Positions 21,768 to 31,263 of a DNA stretch of 64,000 nucleotides are shown in pieces. Numbering within the stretch: the first letter of the stretch is position 1; each line of letters opens with the position of its first letter. The notes below the pieces were generated by a model that was given only the letters and a program-made list of their open reading frames with translations, was not told the DNA's origin and did not search any database. A program made the translations under genes and the position numbers. This DNA is from Cryoendolithus antarcticus (Eukaryota; Ascomycota; Dothideomycetes; Cladosporiales; Cladosporiaceae), in NCBI GenBank assembly GCA_002077065.1, contig NAJO01000017.1, forward strand, positions 896,714 through 960,713. The letters are read 5' to 3'.

Positions 21768-22729
21768 ATGGCTTCAAATACCTGCACCCTCCAGCCCATC
21801 GCCTCCGAATCCGACTTCAACTCCCAGATCTCTTCCCTCCCCGCGCAATGCCTCGCAGTCATATACTTCCACGCCCCCTGGGCAGAACCCTGCAAACAAA
21901 TGTCCACAATCCTCTCCACCCTCGCCTCCACATACCCCGCCTCCTCTCCACCACGGACGGTCTTCCTCAGTCTCGACGCGGAAGAAGTCAGCGAAGTAAG
22001 CGAGACGTACGATGTGACGCAAGTCCCGCTCGTGGTGTTGCAGAAAGATGGGCAAGTCGTGGAGAGTATTACGGGGACTGACGCGGGAAAGGTCAGGAGT
22101 GCGGTTGAGACGCATGCTGGGAAGGCGAAGAGTGGGGAGAAATTGCCGCCGCAGCAGAAGGTTACGAAGGCTGCGCCTAGTGAGAGTGCAGGGGACGCGG
22201 AGCCGCTGCAAAATGGCGGGGCGAATGGGTTGGCGAAGTATGCGCCTGGGGCTGAGGATCCGAAGACTGCGCCACAGTATAGTAGCGGCGAGACGAATGG
22301 GGAGTCGAAGGATGAGCTTAACACCCGGTTAGCAGAGTTGGTGAAGGCTGCGCCGGTGATGCTGTTCATGAAAGGTACACCCTCGGCGCCTCAATGTGGT
22401 TTCAGCAGGCAGACTGTCAGTTTGCTGCGGGAGAAGGGCGTGCGGTATGGGTTCTTCAACATTCTGGCCGATGATGAGGTGAGGCAGGGGCTTAAGGAGT
22501 TTTCAGAGTGGCCTACGTTCCCGCAGGTGTATGTCGGTGGGGAGTTGGTTGGGGGGCTGGATATTGTATGTTGTGCTGCTACCCTTCGCCGCATGGCATC
22601 TGCTGACCCGTTTCACAGCTCAAGGAGGAATTTGAGAATGATGACGACTTTTTGAAAGACTACATGGTCAGCTCACAACGCAACACCGGTGGTCCTGCTG
22701 CTCCCGAAGCTCAAGTAGCTGCAGCATAG
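21768..22729 (+). CDS. monothiol glutaredoxin GRX3/GRX4 type (thioredoxin-glutaredoxin fusion)
   Basis: Exons 21768-22565 and 22619-22729 (53-nt intron) give 302 aa. The N-terminal thioredoxin-like domain (~1-115) keeps only one cysteine of the usual pair (FHAPWAEPCKQM). A disordered linker of ~75 residues precedes the glutaredoxin domain with the monothiol CGFS site (APQCGFSRQTV), then WPTFPQVYVGGELVGGLDI, which binds glutathione and an Fe-S cluster. Family role: cytosolic/nuclear iron sensing and Fe-S delivery; in yeast Grx3/4 inhibit Aft1, in other fungi they act with HapX and GATA regulators. After the TAG the frame stays open to 22942 (see findings). Confidence 0.93.
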
Positions 22730-23317
22730 AACCTTGCAGTTGCAGCTGTGAGACAAGCAGCCCTCGAGGCCGCTGAGAAGAGGCTCCGCGAGACATCTGA
22801 TGTCCAAGTGGCTCACGAACGAAGGCGAAGAGTGTCTGAGTGGCGGTTCAAGCCCATGAAAATGAAGCATCGGAAGTTACCTGTATTTACGCAGCTTGAT
22901 AGAGCTGTGGTGGCAAGCGTGTTGCAGTCATTGCGAAGGTAGAAGTGGACATATCGCGGACAGGGCGAGGGTGGTAGGAACGAAGTGGGACGAGCTACGG
23001 TATGAGGTATGACTATACATGTACATGTCTACTGTTCAACACGACGCGGTCATGGTATTCATGGCGCCATCCGCTTCGTCCGATACCTTTGACCCTGATC
23101 CTAGTCAAGGAGTGAACCACATCCGCTCTCCCTCTTCAGCCGCGCTGTGCTCGATACTTTGTTGAGTCTTGCCTCTATTACAGACGTGCAAGCCGTGCGC
23201 CTCCTTTGGCCTTTACTTCGCCTGAATCATTGCGGAGCAGAACAGCGAAGCCTGAGCCGCTGTTGGAAATCCACGAGAATAGCTTAAGAGTCTCGAAGTA
23301 GCACCAAGCGAGGATCT
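22730..23317. other. intergenic with in-frame extension after the glutaredoxin stop
   Basis: The glutaredoxin frame continues without a stop from 22730 to 22942 and reads like an amphipathic helix (RQAALEAAEKRLRET). The rest, to the stop of the minus-strand hypothetical gene, shows nothing. Confidence 0.4.
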
Positions 23318-23965
23318 TCATGGGTACACGATACGGTACCTTCCATGTGTCTCCATCTTGCGCGATCGATCCCTCGCAGGCAAAAGATAAGGCACCGTCG
23401 AAGCGAACGACCCGTGCGCAAGTCTCTGATTCTGGTCGCTGTCGAATTGCAGCTGTCGGCCTGTAGGCGCGACCTCGCGCATGGCTATAGTCTCGCCGTT
23501 ACGTAGGCTGACCTCTGCGGCGTGTGCAGCATATTCAATGTGAGGATCGTGCGCTGCGTAAAGCTGTGGCTCGCGTAGCCAGTATCGATCGCTAGGGGTA
23601 TTGAAGTTGCGAGCTGCAGATGAGAGTCGACCCGAAGGCTCCGAATGAGATGTAGACGTACCAGACAGAGAGAATGTACGCGTACTGCGGCGTTCCGTGG
23701 ACGGAAGAGGGCCGCGGAGTCGAGAGAACGAAGTCTCGAGTCGTGCTGTGCTGTAATTTGAGGACGTGCGAGCGCTAGTCCGTCTGCGGGAGATCTCGTC
23801 GTATGGTGGAGGTAGTGTGGGCGGGTAGTCCGAGTGCGAGCTCCGGGAGGAGCGGGCGCGAGGCACGAATCCGAAGTAGTCATTGGTTGCGGTGTGTGCG
23901 TAGTACGCGCGATCTCGAGTACTCATGGCCATGCTTGCGCTCGAAAAATTGTCACGTGACGGCAT
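23318..23965 (-). CDS. hypothetical low-complexity protein with PPxY motif
   Basis: Single open frame, 215 aa from the ATG at 23965 (MPSRDNFSSASMAM). It is rich in Ser, Arg and Thr and likely disordered. A PPPY motif (PPTLPPPYDEIS) could bind WW domains, for example of Nedd4/Rsp5 ligases; that is inference from the motif alone. No signal peptide or membrane segment. The palindrome GTCACGTGAC at 23951-23960 lies in the first codons; if translation starts at the later ATG (23932 or 23926) it would be promoter instead. I recognise no family. Confidence 0.45.
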   Translation of the reverse strand: MPSRDNFSSASMAMSTRDRAYYAHTATNDYFGFVPRARSSRSSHSDYPPTLPPPYDEISRRRTSARTSSNYSTARLETSFSRLRGPLPSTERRSTRTFSLSGTSTSHSEPSGRLSSAARNFNTPSDRYWLREPQLYAAHDPHIEYAAHAAEVSLRNGETIAMREVAPTGRQLQFDSDQNQRLAHGSFASTVPYLLPARDRSRKMETHGRYRIVYP

Positions 23966-24222
23966 ACTTTGTGCGGCACTGAAGCAAATGGAGATGCGAT
24001 GAAGCTTCGCGGTGTTGATGTTGCACTTCAGTGAGCGGTGACTATGCGAGTGTGTTGGGTACTTTAGGCATGGATCTGGTGAGAGAATCGAGGGTATTGT
24101 GAAGTCTCGTGGCGGGACATCCCGCTCTGTGAAGTGAATGGGAACCTGCACTTGCCTTCAATGACATTGTGGAAGACAACGCAGATATGCACATTCCCTA
24201 AAACAGTGGCAATGCCCATCAG

Positions 24223-25239
24223 TCAAGTCCTGAATGGCAACTTTCGGTGTAGTCGCATAGTGATCTCGACGAAGTCGGGTTCATTTTCTGGCGTGATAAC
24301 GCCATGTCGTATGAGAAAGTCAACGAGTACAACAGCAGAGTCGTCTTTGAATTCTTCTCGCAGCATTGCCGCCTTCAGATCTTCCGCAGTCATCGTAGTG
24401 AAGCCCGCAACTTCGTCGTCGTTCGGTCGAGGCACGACATCAGGCGGTAGCTCCATGTCGTAGACGAAGGTATAGTCTGGACAGACCAAGCCCTTCTCAG
24501 CTGGCGACTCTTCGCCACTCATGCTCATGTGAGTGATCGTCCCTCTGCAGCGTGCTAGGCGACGAAAAACGTCTTCTGCCAATAAAGCCTCTTCGCGAGC
24601 TTCTTCAATGATCGTCTGTAGCGGTGACGCGCCAGCTTTGACACCACCTGCGACAGTTGTGTCTAGCATGCCAGGATACGTGAAGAGGTGTGCTGCTCGG
24701 CGAGGGATCCAGACGTACATCTCGCTGTCACGGAAGGTGTAGGCTACGATATGAGCACCTCTATGGTGATACCAAAGAGCTGCGCCGCAAAGCGCTCGAC
24801 CTGCACCGGCCTCTCGTAGCGTGTACTGGGGATTGCGAAGGGCTCGCTGTGCATGCCTGCTAGTGCCCGGAAGGTCTTCCGCTCGATACACATGTCGACT
24901 AGTTCTTGGAATGCAGCGTTGACGGCTCCTGGTGTATCTGTGCCATGGCTCTTATCGAGTACGTTCACGCGGCGAGGTACTTTGTGTTCCACCTCGATTG
25001 CTGCGATTGATGGCATGCGGGCCACGACTTCGGGCAGCATGTAGCCATGGGGCTGATCATCGCCGGGCAGGTAGAGTTGATAGTATCTGTCCTCCACTGG
25101 ACCGAACGGAAAGCTATCTTGGGTTGGTCTCGTCACACCGCACTCGCGCGGTCATGATTTGGACTCACTTGTCGGCGGCCGCTACCAGCGAGAGGAAGGT
25201 CGCTCTGCGATCCTTGTGCTCAGTCTGGGAATGTGCCAT
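24223..25239 (-). pseudogene. Nudix hydrolase (DUF4743/thiamine-pyrophosphokinase-like type) with a frameshift
   Basis: Two overlapping frames together make one Nudix protein. Frame one runs from about 25128 to 24744 (DSFPFGPVEDRYYQLYLPG ... RFAAQLFGIT). A likely first exon, 25239-25169 (MAHSQTEHKDRRATFLSLV), joins it through a 40-nt intron. Frame two picks up near 24765 (GAHIVAYTF) and ends at 24223; it has MYVWIPRRAAHLFTYPGML, the Nudix box GGVKAGASPLQTIIEEAREE and the C-terminal EENEPDF-like motif (PENEPDFVEITMRLHRKL). The switch at ~24765-24775 needs a -1 shift inside a conserved block, and no intron there preserves it. Either a one-base deletion has broken the gene or the assembly has an indel. 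Everything else is well preserved, so the break is recent or an error. Confidence 0.7.
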
Positions 25240-25614
25240 CTTCCCAGTCTTCTCATCCTTAGCTTTGCATGCTACAAGGACTGATTTGCACGATCACTGA
25301 ATCAACAATGCCGTGTCTATATATGTGAACCGTGACAAAAAGCAGTCGCTGGGCTTGGCGTTGCTCGGAGAACGTTGTGTAATAAGTTTCAGGGTAGGTC
25401 GCGACACAGATTACCTAGAATTGTGCATCCTTGGAGCATCTGCTTCAAGAAGGCAAGCCGCTAGCGCACTTGTACTCAACAGACTGTCCGCATCAATGCG
25501 CTGCTTGTGATGTGAGGGCAATCACCGGGCACCGGACCTGTGACTCGATGTCCAAGCAGATCCTCGACGCTGATCGCGGCGCGAGAGTGTCCAGTGGGTC
25601 GAGGCTTGAGAGTC
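25240..25614. other. divergent intergenic region
   Basis: Between the Nudix gene (-) and unit A of the tandem array (+). No gene seen. Confidence 0.5.
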
Positions 25615-26794
25615 ATGTCTCGAGAAAGACCTGCCATCAGTGTCGGAGTCCTCGAGGCCTCTGATCAAACGACGGTCCACGTGGGAGATTCGCACGAACA
25701 CAGCAGCCATCATCAGGTCTTTGAGACAGACGTGAATGGCAACATTACCAACTTCTATCAAGTCAACAGTACGTCCATTGCCATTCTAGAGTATAGGCTA
25801 CCAGCTGTCATACATGGTGCATGAGCTGATCTGATGGCACTCAGATCACTATCATGGGCCACGTCCAAGTGACTCGCTTGACAGCTCGTCTAAAGTCTTT
25901 CGGGAGACATCGAATGTCGAGACTCGAGGATATGTACCGCCTCAGGCTACAGGCGAAGGTCTTGTACCGGACCTGTCCTCGAGAAGCTCGGATTCCGTAG
26001 AGGAACTGGGAGCTGTAACTTCAGAGGCGGTTGCTATGAACGCTGCCGTACCCACAGGAAGTGCGCCCCATTTAAGCGCCGTGCACGCTCGTACGACGAT
26101 GGGACCTACAACAGCACACTTCACGCAGCCTACGGAAGCTGGACCACGTAAGAGAAGTCCGGGAGAAGTCGAAGGCGCAATGCGCGCTCCACGCAACTCT
26201 ACTTCGCAAAGTCCGCGGTTGTCACCGTTCTGGCAAAGTGTTGCATCGCAAGAAGATTCTCGCCCTGACCGAGGTCCACCACCAAGGCGCCCAGGGTCAG
26301 CATCGCGGGCTTCGGAATATACAGAATCGTCTGCATTGTTTCAGCATCAGAACTTGGCCGCAGCATATACTGATCAGAGTACTTCGAATGTTCTTCCATA
26401 CTCGTCGTCACGTCGCACAGAGAAGAGTCATCCCCTCTCACCCGACCAAACCAGGAACCATCAGGGCGCGCGATTGCAGCAACTTGATTTTCTAACAAAG
26501 ACGAAGCCCGGCCTACAAATCGATGCCGTGTCTTGGACACGAAGAGATGTGAAGCGCACTTTGGCTCACTTAGAGACCGGTGGAATCTCAAGTTCGCACA
26601 CGTATTATACCGGCAAAGACGTGAGCACGATTCTGGACTGTCGTCGACGCCCGCACGATCTTTACGAAGCCTTGAGGTCCAGTGGGTTTGGCAGCGACGA
26701 TGCTTCCAAGATAGCGTCTGCTGCAGATAGGCTGGCGGCACCGTTCACCATTCGATTTTGCTTCAATTTGGGCGACTCGTCAAGGAGAGGGTGA
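25615..26794 (+). CDS. tandem-array unit A: paralogue of an unrecognised gene family
   Basis: Exons 25615-25768 and 25845-26794 (76-nt intron, phase 1) give 367 aa. Exon 1 carries the family's N-terminal motif (ISVGVLEASDQTTVHVGDSH, then NITNFYQVN), and exon 2 opens with NHYHGPRPSD. A long disordered Ser/Pro/Arg-rich middle follows. The C-terminus has the most diverged copy of the family module: ending in YEALRSSGFGSDDASKIA, which aligns with SGFxxxDARxI of units D, E and G. The frame is intact. I know no family with this combination. The left-most unit of the array, transcribed like all others toward the right. Confidence 0.62.
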
Positions 26795-27337
26795 GAGAAG
26801 ATGCTTGGCCAAGGATTCTATGAGCCCTCGGCGTGCACACCAATCACGGTTAGCGACACATCATACGCAGGCTACACTAGCGAATGGTCCTATGAACCAC
26901 TGCACGAGTTACAAGGCAAATCAGCTACGTCGTAGCAGAGTCAAGATGAGGCTGACATTGGGGATCCGAGCCCAGCCTTGGGCATACCGCACGCAAGCCA
27001 CTACGCACCCTTGGACATCCAGGCCTCCCACGGTCTCTATATTGCGTGGTGCGATGCCACAGAAGGTCCTACAAAATGAGGCCACCTGTCACGGCGATGG
27101 GTCCAGTGCAGTCATATCAAAAGCGCATGGCGTCTGCAATGCGATTATGTCCGAATATGCAATGCGACACCACCTGGGACTGTCACTATATGCGAACGTG
27201 AGGCCGCCCATGTCCGCGAGACTCCCGCCCTGCACCCATGCCCAAACTCATGCACGGTCTGATTGGCTGCCCTTACATCGCCTACAGCAAATGCCTGAGG
27301 CATTCGTACCTCTCTGAACTGTGTTCCCAGTTATAAG
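26795..27337. other. inter-unit spacer
   Basis: Between units A and B. One open frame of 170 codons (26805-27317) has no family motif and looks like chance. No gene seen. Confidence 0.4.
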
Positions 27338-28140
27338 TATGTCTATGCCATCTGTTATTGTGTGGAGTCAGTTGCGGCGAATGCACATTGCTAAAACGAG
27401 TGAGGATGGTGTTCAACTCGAATCGAACCACGAGCTGCATCGACCAAACAAAGGTGACTCATGTGCACACCAATTGTAGGTCGATCGAGAACCCCTTTGT
27501 ACTTGCTATATCTGCAGGGGCTCAAAAGTCGCCAGACAACCAGTATAACGATCACTATCACGACAACCGCCAGTATCCGAGCGCTGGGGCAAAGGCGCTA
27601 GTGTCTTACAAGCCCTGTCGAGCAGCCATTGGTGATCAAGATCTCAACGATGCGATAGCCGAAGACGACCATGGAAGTGATCAGGAGTAAGAAAAGGACC
27701 CCAAAGAAGAGCCAATTGTGTCACCAGTCGCAAGATCGATGATGGTGGGCCAGACTTCTGCGCATGAGCAAGCAGTCGCTTCTGACATCGGTGTCGTAAC
27801 ATCAATCTATCAGGCCTGCATCAACAGCAACATAACATCAGATCAAGCCGACGAGTGGACCACAGCGCTGTGTGCGAGAAATCTCCCCCGGGCAAGGGTC
27901 TTTGCATATACGCTTAGGCACAACATACCTTTCGACGAGGCATGGCAAGCGTCGTCGGGAGAAGTGATGATCGATGAAAAGCACGCCCTGTTGATCGCGC
28001 CGGTCAACCTACCGCAGGCAGTTCAAGCTCCAACGCCGAGAGCTCTCCTGCAGCCGAGCGTCGAGCCAAAGCGTGTGCATCTTGAACTGTCGGGTCGACA
28101 GCAGCTCCAGGCGTGTGCAGGTTGGGGAGGAGGTCACTAA
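27338..28140 (+). pseudogene. tandem-array unit B: decayed paralogue
   Basis: One reading frame (27358-28140) is interrupted by a TAA at 27688-27690 and otherwise open. The exon-2 start seen in other units (CAG before ATCACTATCA) appears here as TAACG before ATCACTATCACG at ~27550, so the splice acceptor AG has become CG. The residues around it, NDHYHDNRQYPSAG, resemble NHYHGPRPSD of unit A. The C-terminal part has helices like the 16-residue repeats of unit C (RARVFAYTLRHNIPFDEAW). Exon 1 is not clearly recognisable; a degenerate version may lie at 27338-27478. I interpret this as an old pseudogene. The left boundary is uncertain. Confidence 0.45.
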
Positions 28141-28688
28141 TGTTGAGGAGTGGGAGTAAAGCTTGGGGCAGTGCAATGGTTGGAGAGCAGAATTACGCCT
28201 TTCTTATCGTGGTAATGTGTCGTAGGGTTTCAAGATAGTACTTCGCAGTCGTAATATGACAATTTCTCTACGGCCAATGTAGTGACGCCCGAAAACATGC
28301 CTCCGCCGACGATGTGGAAGCGAGTTTGGTCAGATTCGACTCTGTCTTCATGGCGTACGGACGCCTCACTGGTTCGTGCGCGATGTCGCCCAACTCCACG
28401 CCGCATGCCCAGGCGCCGACACCACCAATCACTCGATAGCCTGCTTCGCCGCGCGTGGGTGGCTGCGGGCCAGCGTGATGAGCCCTGAAGTCCTGCAACG
28501 AGCTGACGCGGTAAGCACTTTGACCTTTTCTCACTTTCGGTCATTCTGGCGCTATGAAAACGATTTGATTGTGAAGTCGCTGCAGCGCGGCCACTGAGCG
28601 CTGTGGCAATACCAGGAGCATCCGCGTCGTTTGGGATGCTGCAGCTTCCTTCCTACATGGAGAACAGGCACAGTGTCGACCGCTGGCG
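28141..28688. other. inter-unit spacer
   Basis: Between units B and C. A minus-strand frame (28268-28534) is open but has no supporting feature. No gene seen. Confidence 0.4.
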
Positions 28689-30140
28689 ATGTCTCGTCAG
28701 GCTGGCAGCATCACTGTCCGTGAGCTGGACGCTTCTGCGCACGCAAGCGTCCACATAGGCCCCAAGAACCGGCAGCAATATAGCGCGAACGAGACCAACT
28801 CGTACGGCCAAGTGAACACGGTCTATAACGTTCGCTATGATGTCCAAGTTCACCGTACGTGACACCACCCATCTGAATCGTATTGCTGTCATTGCTAACA
28901 CAACACTGCCGCAGATCACCACTACCGGGGCAGGTTGTCGGTGACACCAGGTCCATCTGGTCCCTCATGTCCGTTGCCGCCCTCGCCTATCAAGCGTGCA
29001 AAGTCTGCTCCGCCTGTGCTTACTGGGCGCTACAGTTTCGAAGTCGAGGACCAAGAAAACCTGCCTGAGGCGGAGTCTTCCGACGAAGAATTGATTGCGA
29101 TGCTGAAACGTGTAGTCCCGACGGGCAATGATATGAACACTATCCAGGTCTGTTCAAGGCTTGCGACGGCCAGAACAAGAAGCCTCGACCAGACGTTCGA
29201 CAGTCATTCGCGGGACTCGTCGACAGAGCCTCCCAATGAATCGGTGATGGAGGATCGCAGTGACATACCGCAGGCTTCTACGCACATAAGCGGCCTCATG
29301 ACGACTGCCCTTTCAGCTGTGCTCCAAGCTGCCGTTGTCAGTGGGCTGGCCACCCGCAGTCGGGCCGCCCCGGCCTCAGAATCGGTGGAATGTGTGTCGC
29401 CTGCCTCACAGTCGCCATCTGTTGAAAGCAATCAGTCGCCAAGCATAACGCAAGGATCGCCTCAGCTGCACGCCGCCATACTCGTACAGACTCAGCAGAT
29501 GGACGAGGGACGTTCATTAGCACTGGGATCAGAGATCTCTGTGCCGCGTCTCTCACGGTCGTTGTCCGCTAAAGACGAGGAGCCACCCGGGGCCGCGCCA
29601 GCTTCGTCAGAGCGCAGGAGCCTGTTAGCGCTGCTGATGCGCAGTTTCGGCGTCCCGATGGTCGATGTAGAGTCTGTGGCAGACTTAGTAGCTGAGGGTT
29701 ACACACCGACTGAGGCAATCGGATTACAAAGAGTCGCGCGGTTGAGAAGGTCCGGATTAAGTCAGACAGTGGCCATACGAACTTCGGATCTCGTAGATGA
29801 GGGCCATACGGAGGCAATTGCGATTCAAGCGGCAAAGTTCGAGGATGCTGGACACGAGGCTAGACATGCAATTCCCATGGCGCGTTTGATGGCTGCCGGC
29901 CATAGCCGTGAGGTGGCAGAATCGTTCGTTCATCTGCTCCAGATAGGGACCATGAAGACGAGCTTGATCCTCGAGCTTGCTAAGCTTCGAGATCAGGGCT
30001 TTTCGCATGGCTCGGTGTTCATGGTTGCGCGGCTTATGGGGTCTGGATACACTCTAGAAGAGGCTGTGGCGATCTCACGGAGGATGGACCAAGGGTTCAG
30101 TCTGCAAGCGGCGATCGAAAGAGTGACGGGTGGGCGGTGA
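28689..30140 (+). CDS. tandem-array unit C: paralogue with a run of 16-residue repeats
   Basis: Exons 28689-28854 and 28915-30140 (60-nt intron, phase 1) give 463 aa. Exon 1 encodes MSRQAGSITVRELDASAHAS, VHIGPKNRQQY and YGQVNTVYNV; exon 2 opens with HHYRGRL. After a disordered middle, LMRSFGVPMVDVES corresponds to the FGHSMVCDT segment of other units. From ~residue 311 to the end come about nine tandem repeats of 16 residues with the pattern (R/K)LxxxGxsxxxAixxx, e.g. RLRRSGLSQTVAIRTS, DLVDEGHTEAIAIQAA, RLMGSGYTLEEAVAIS. Each should form a helix pair or a helix-turn unit, so the C-terminus is probably an alpha-solenoid. The single SGFxxxDARxI motif of the other units looks like one such repeat. 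Function unknown. Confidence 0.65.
29680..30125 (+). repeat. coding tandem repeat, ~9 x 48 bp (16 aa)
   Basis: Nine successive 48-bp units, one of 51 bp, encode the 16-residue repeats of unit C. At the DNA level they are strongly diverged, with conservation mainly at Leu2, Gly6 and Ala12, so the array is old or under selection for the fold only. Confidence 0.6.
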
Positions 30141-30559
30141 TGGGAACACGAATTGAGTGTCCGATGTTAAGTCAGCAAGCCAATCGATCTCTTGGAAAGG
30201 ATAAACGTCTTCGACCTTATTCCGGTAGCGCCACTACTTCGACTGTCAATAACGAGAGTGTCGGCCGACGTAACATCGCTCGCGCCATGGGATTGACGAG
30301 AGGCTTTGGTCATTCGTTGGTCATCGACGTGCGAGGCCTTCAACCCACGGTGGTCGTCTACTTCGCAGCGTGGTTAGCGATCACGCGCTGTGTAGACTCT
30401 GTTCAAGACATGACCGCGAGCGGCTTCTCCCCGAGGGACGCGAGGCTTGTCGTCAACGAGGGTAATAGAGCACGAATCGCTCAGCCAGTATACTTGGACG
30501 AGAAGTGTTCTTCTTTGGGTATCCTGCAGCGGCAGCTGGTACGAATACCTGATAAATAA
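30140..30559 (+). CDS. tandem-array unit D: C-terminal module ORF, probably a fragment
   Basis: The ATG at 30140 overlaps the TGA of unit C (TGATG). The 139-aa frame carries a full C-terminal module: MGLTRGFGHSLVIDVRGL, WLAITRCVDSVQDMTASGF and SPRDARLVV. There is no N-terminal motif exon. It may be the 3' part of a separate paralogue that lost its 5' end, or the original C-terminus of unit C separated by a frameshift. I found no intron that joins the two in frame. Whether it is translated is unknown. Confidence 0.4.
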   Translation: MGTRIECPMLSQQANRSLGKDKRLRPYSGSATTSTVNNESVGRRNIARAMGLTRGFGHSLVIDVRGLQPTVVVYFAAWLAITRCVDSVQDMTASGFSPRDARLVVNEGNRARIAQPVYLDEKCSSLGILQRQLVRIPDK

Positions 30560-31263
30560 GTCCGCATGTTTCGTGCTACAGTAGATCGCTTACAACGATA
30601 CTGATCTTGCGGATTGGCTCCGTAGATGACCACAGCACCCACTCCACTGCCGACGATCCCATCGCCCAATATAACCTCCCACTTTAGTCTCGTCCTTCTT
30701 TCATCGCACATGAATTTGACTTTGTGTTCGGTCAACTCCTGCGCGAAATTCGTGCGCTAGACCGAGTGACCAATTGCGCCCGACTGTGAGCACTGATCGT
30801 TGATTTTGATACTGGTGTTAGGCCACGAGCGCATGTCATGATGCTCCTACATGCATGTGCTAAGTAGCCGCAAGATTGAAGAAGGTCGCCCGCTCGGTTT
30901 GTTGATGCACGGACCCCTTGATGATCCGGGCGAAATGTCATGCAACCTCAAGCTGCAAGCTGCTGATGCCATTTTGGTCGACAAGCCACCACTCTCAGCA
31001 TCCGGCGCACTGCAATGCTCGGCGTGGGCTGTGGTGTAGTTTGCAGCGCTGCTCACGTCGAAGCTCCAGCGAGACTAAGAGTTTGTATTGTACCAAGTCT
31101 CGCATTCATGTTCGGATTATCTGCCATTTTCTTTTCATAGTCCTCGATTCCATTCATCCCAATGGTCTTCCTACTTACCTGTCATGATTCTGAACTCGTG
31201 TAGTCGTAGAAGTGGCCAGACGAAGGCTGCCGTGTTGCGACAGTAGCGTAGCGCCTTTTCGCT
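30560..31263. other. inter-unit spacer
   Basis: Between units D and E. Short overlapping ORFs only; no gene seen. Confidence 0.45.

Noticed and set aside
26805..27317. 170-codon ORF between array units A and B
   Set aside because: It lacks the N-terminal motif and the C-terminal module, and its composition (many His, Thr, Met, Cys) is not like the array proteins.
28268..28534. Minus-strand 88-codon ORF (GYRVIGGVGAWACGVELG)
   Set aside because: Somewhat protein-like, but a single short frame with no start context or relatives that I can name.
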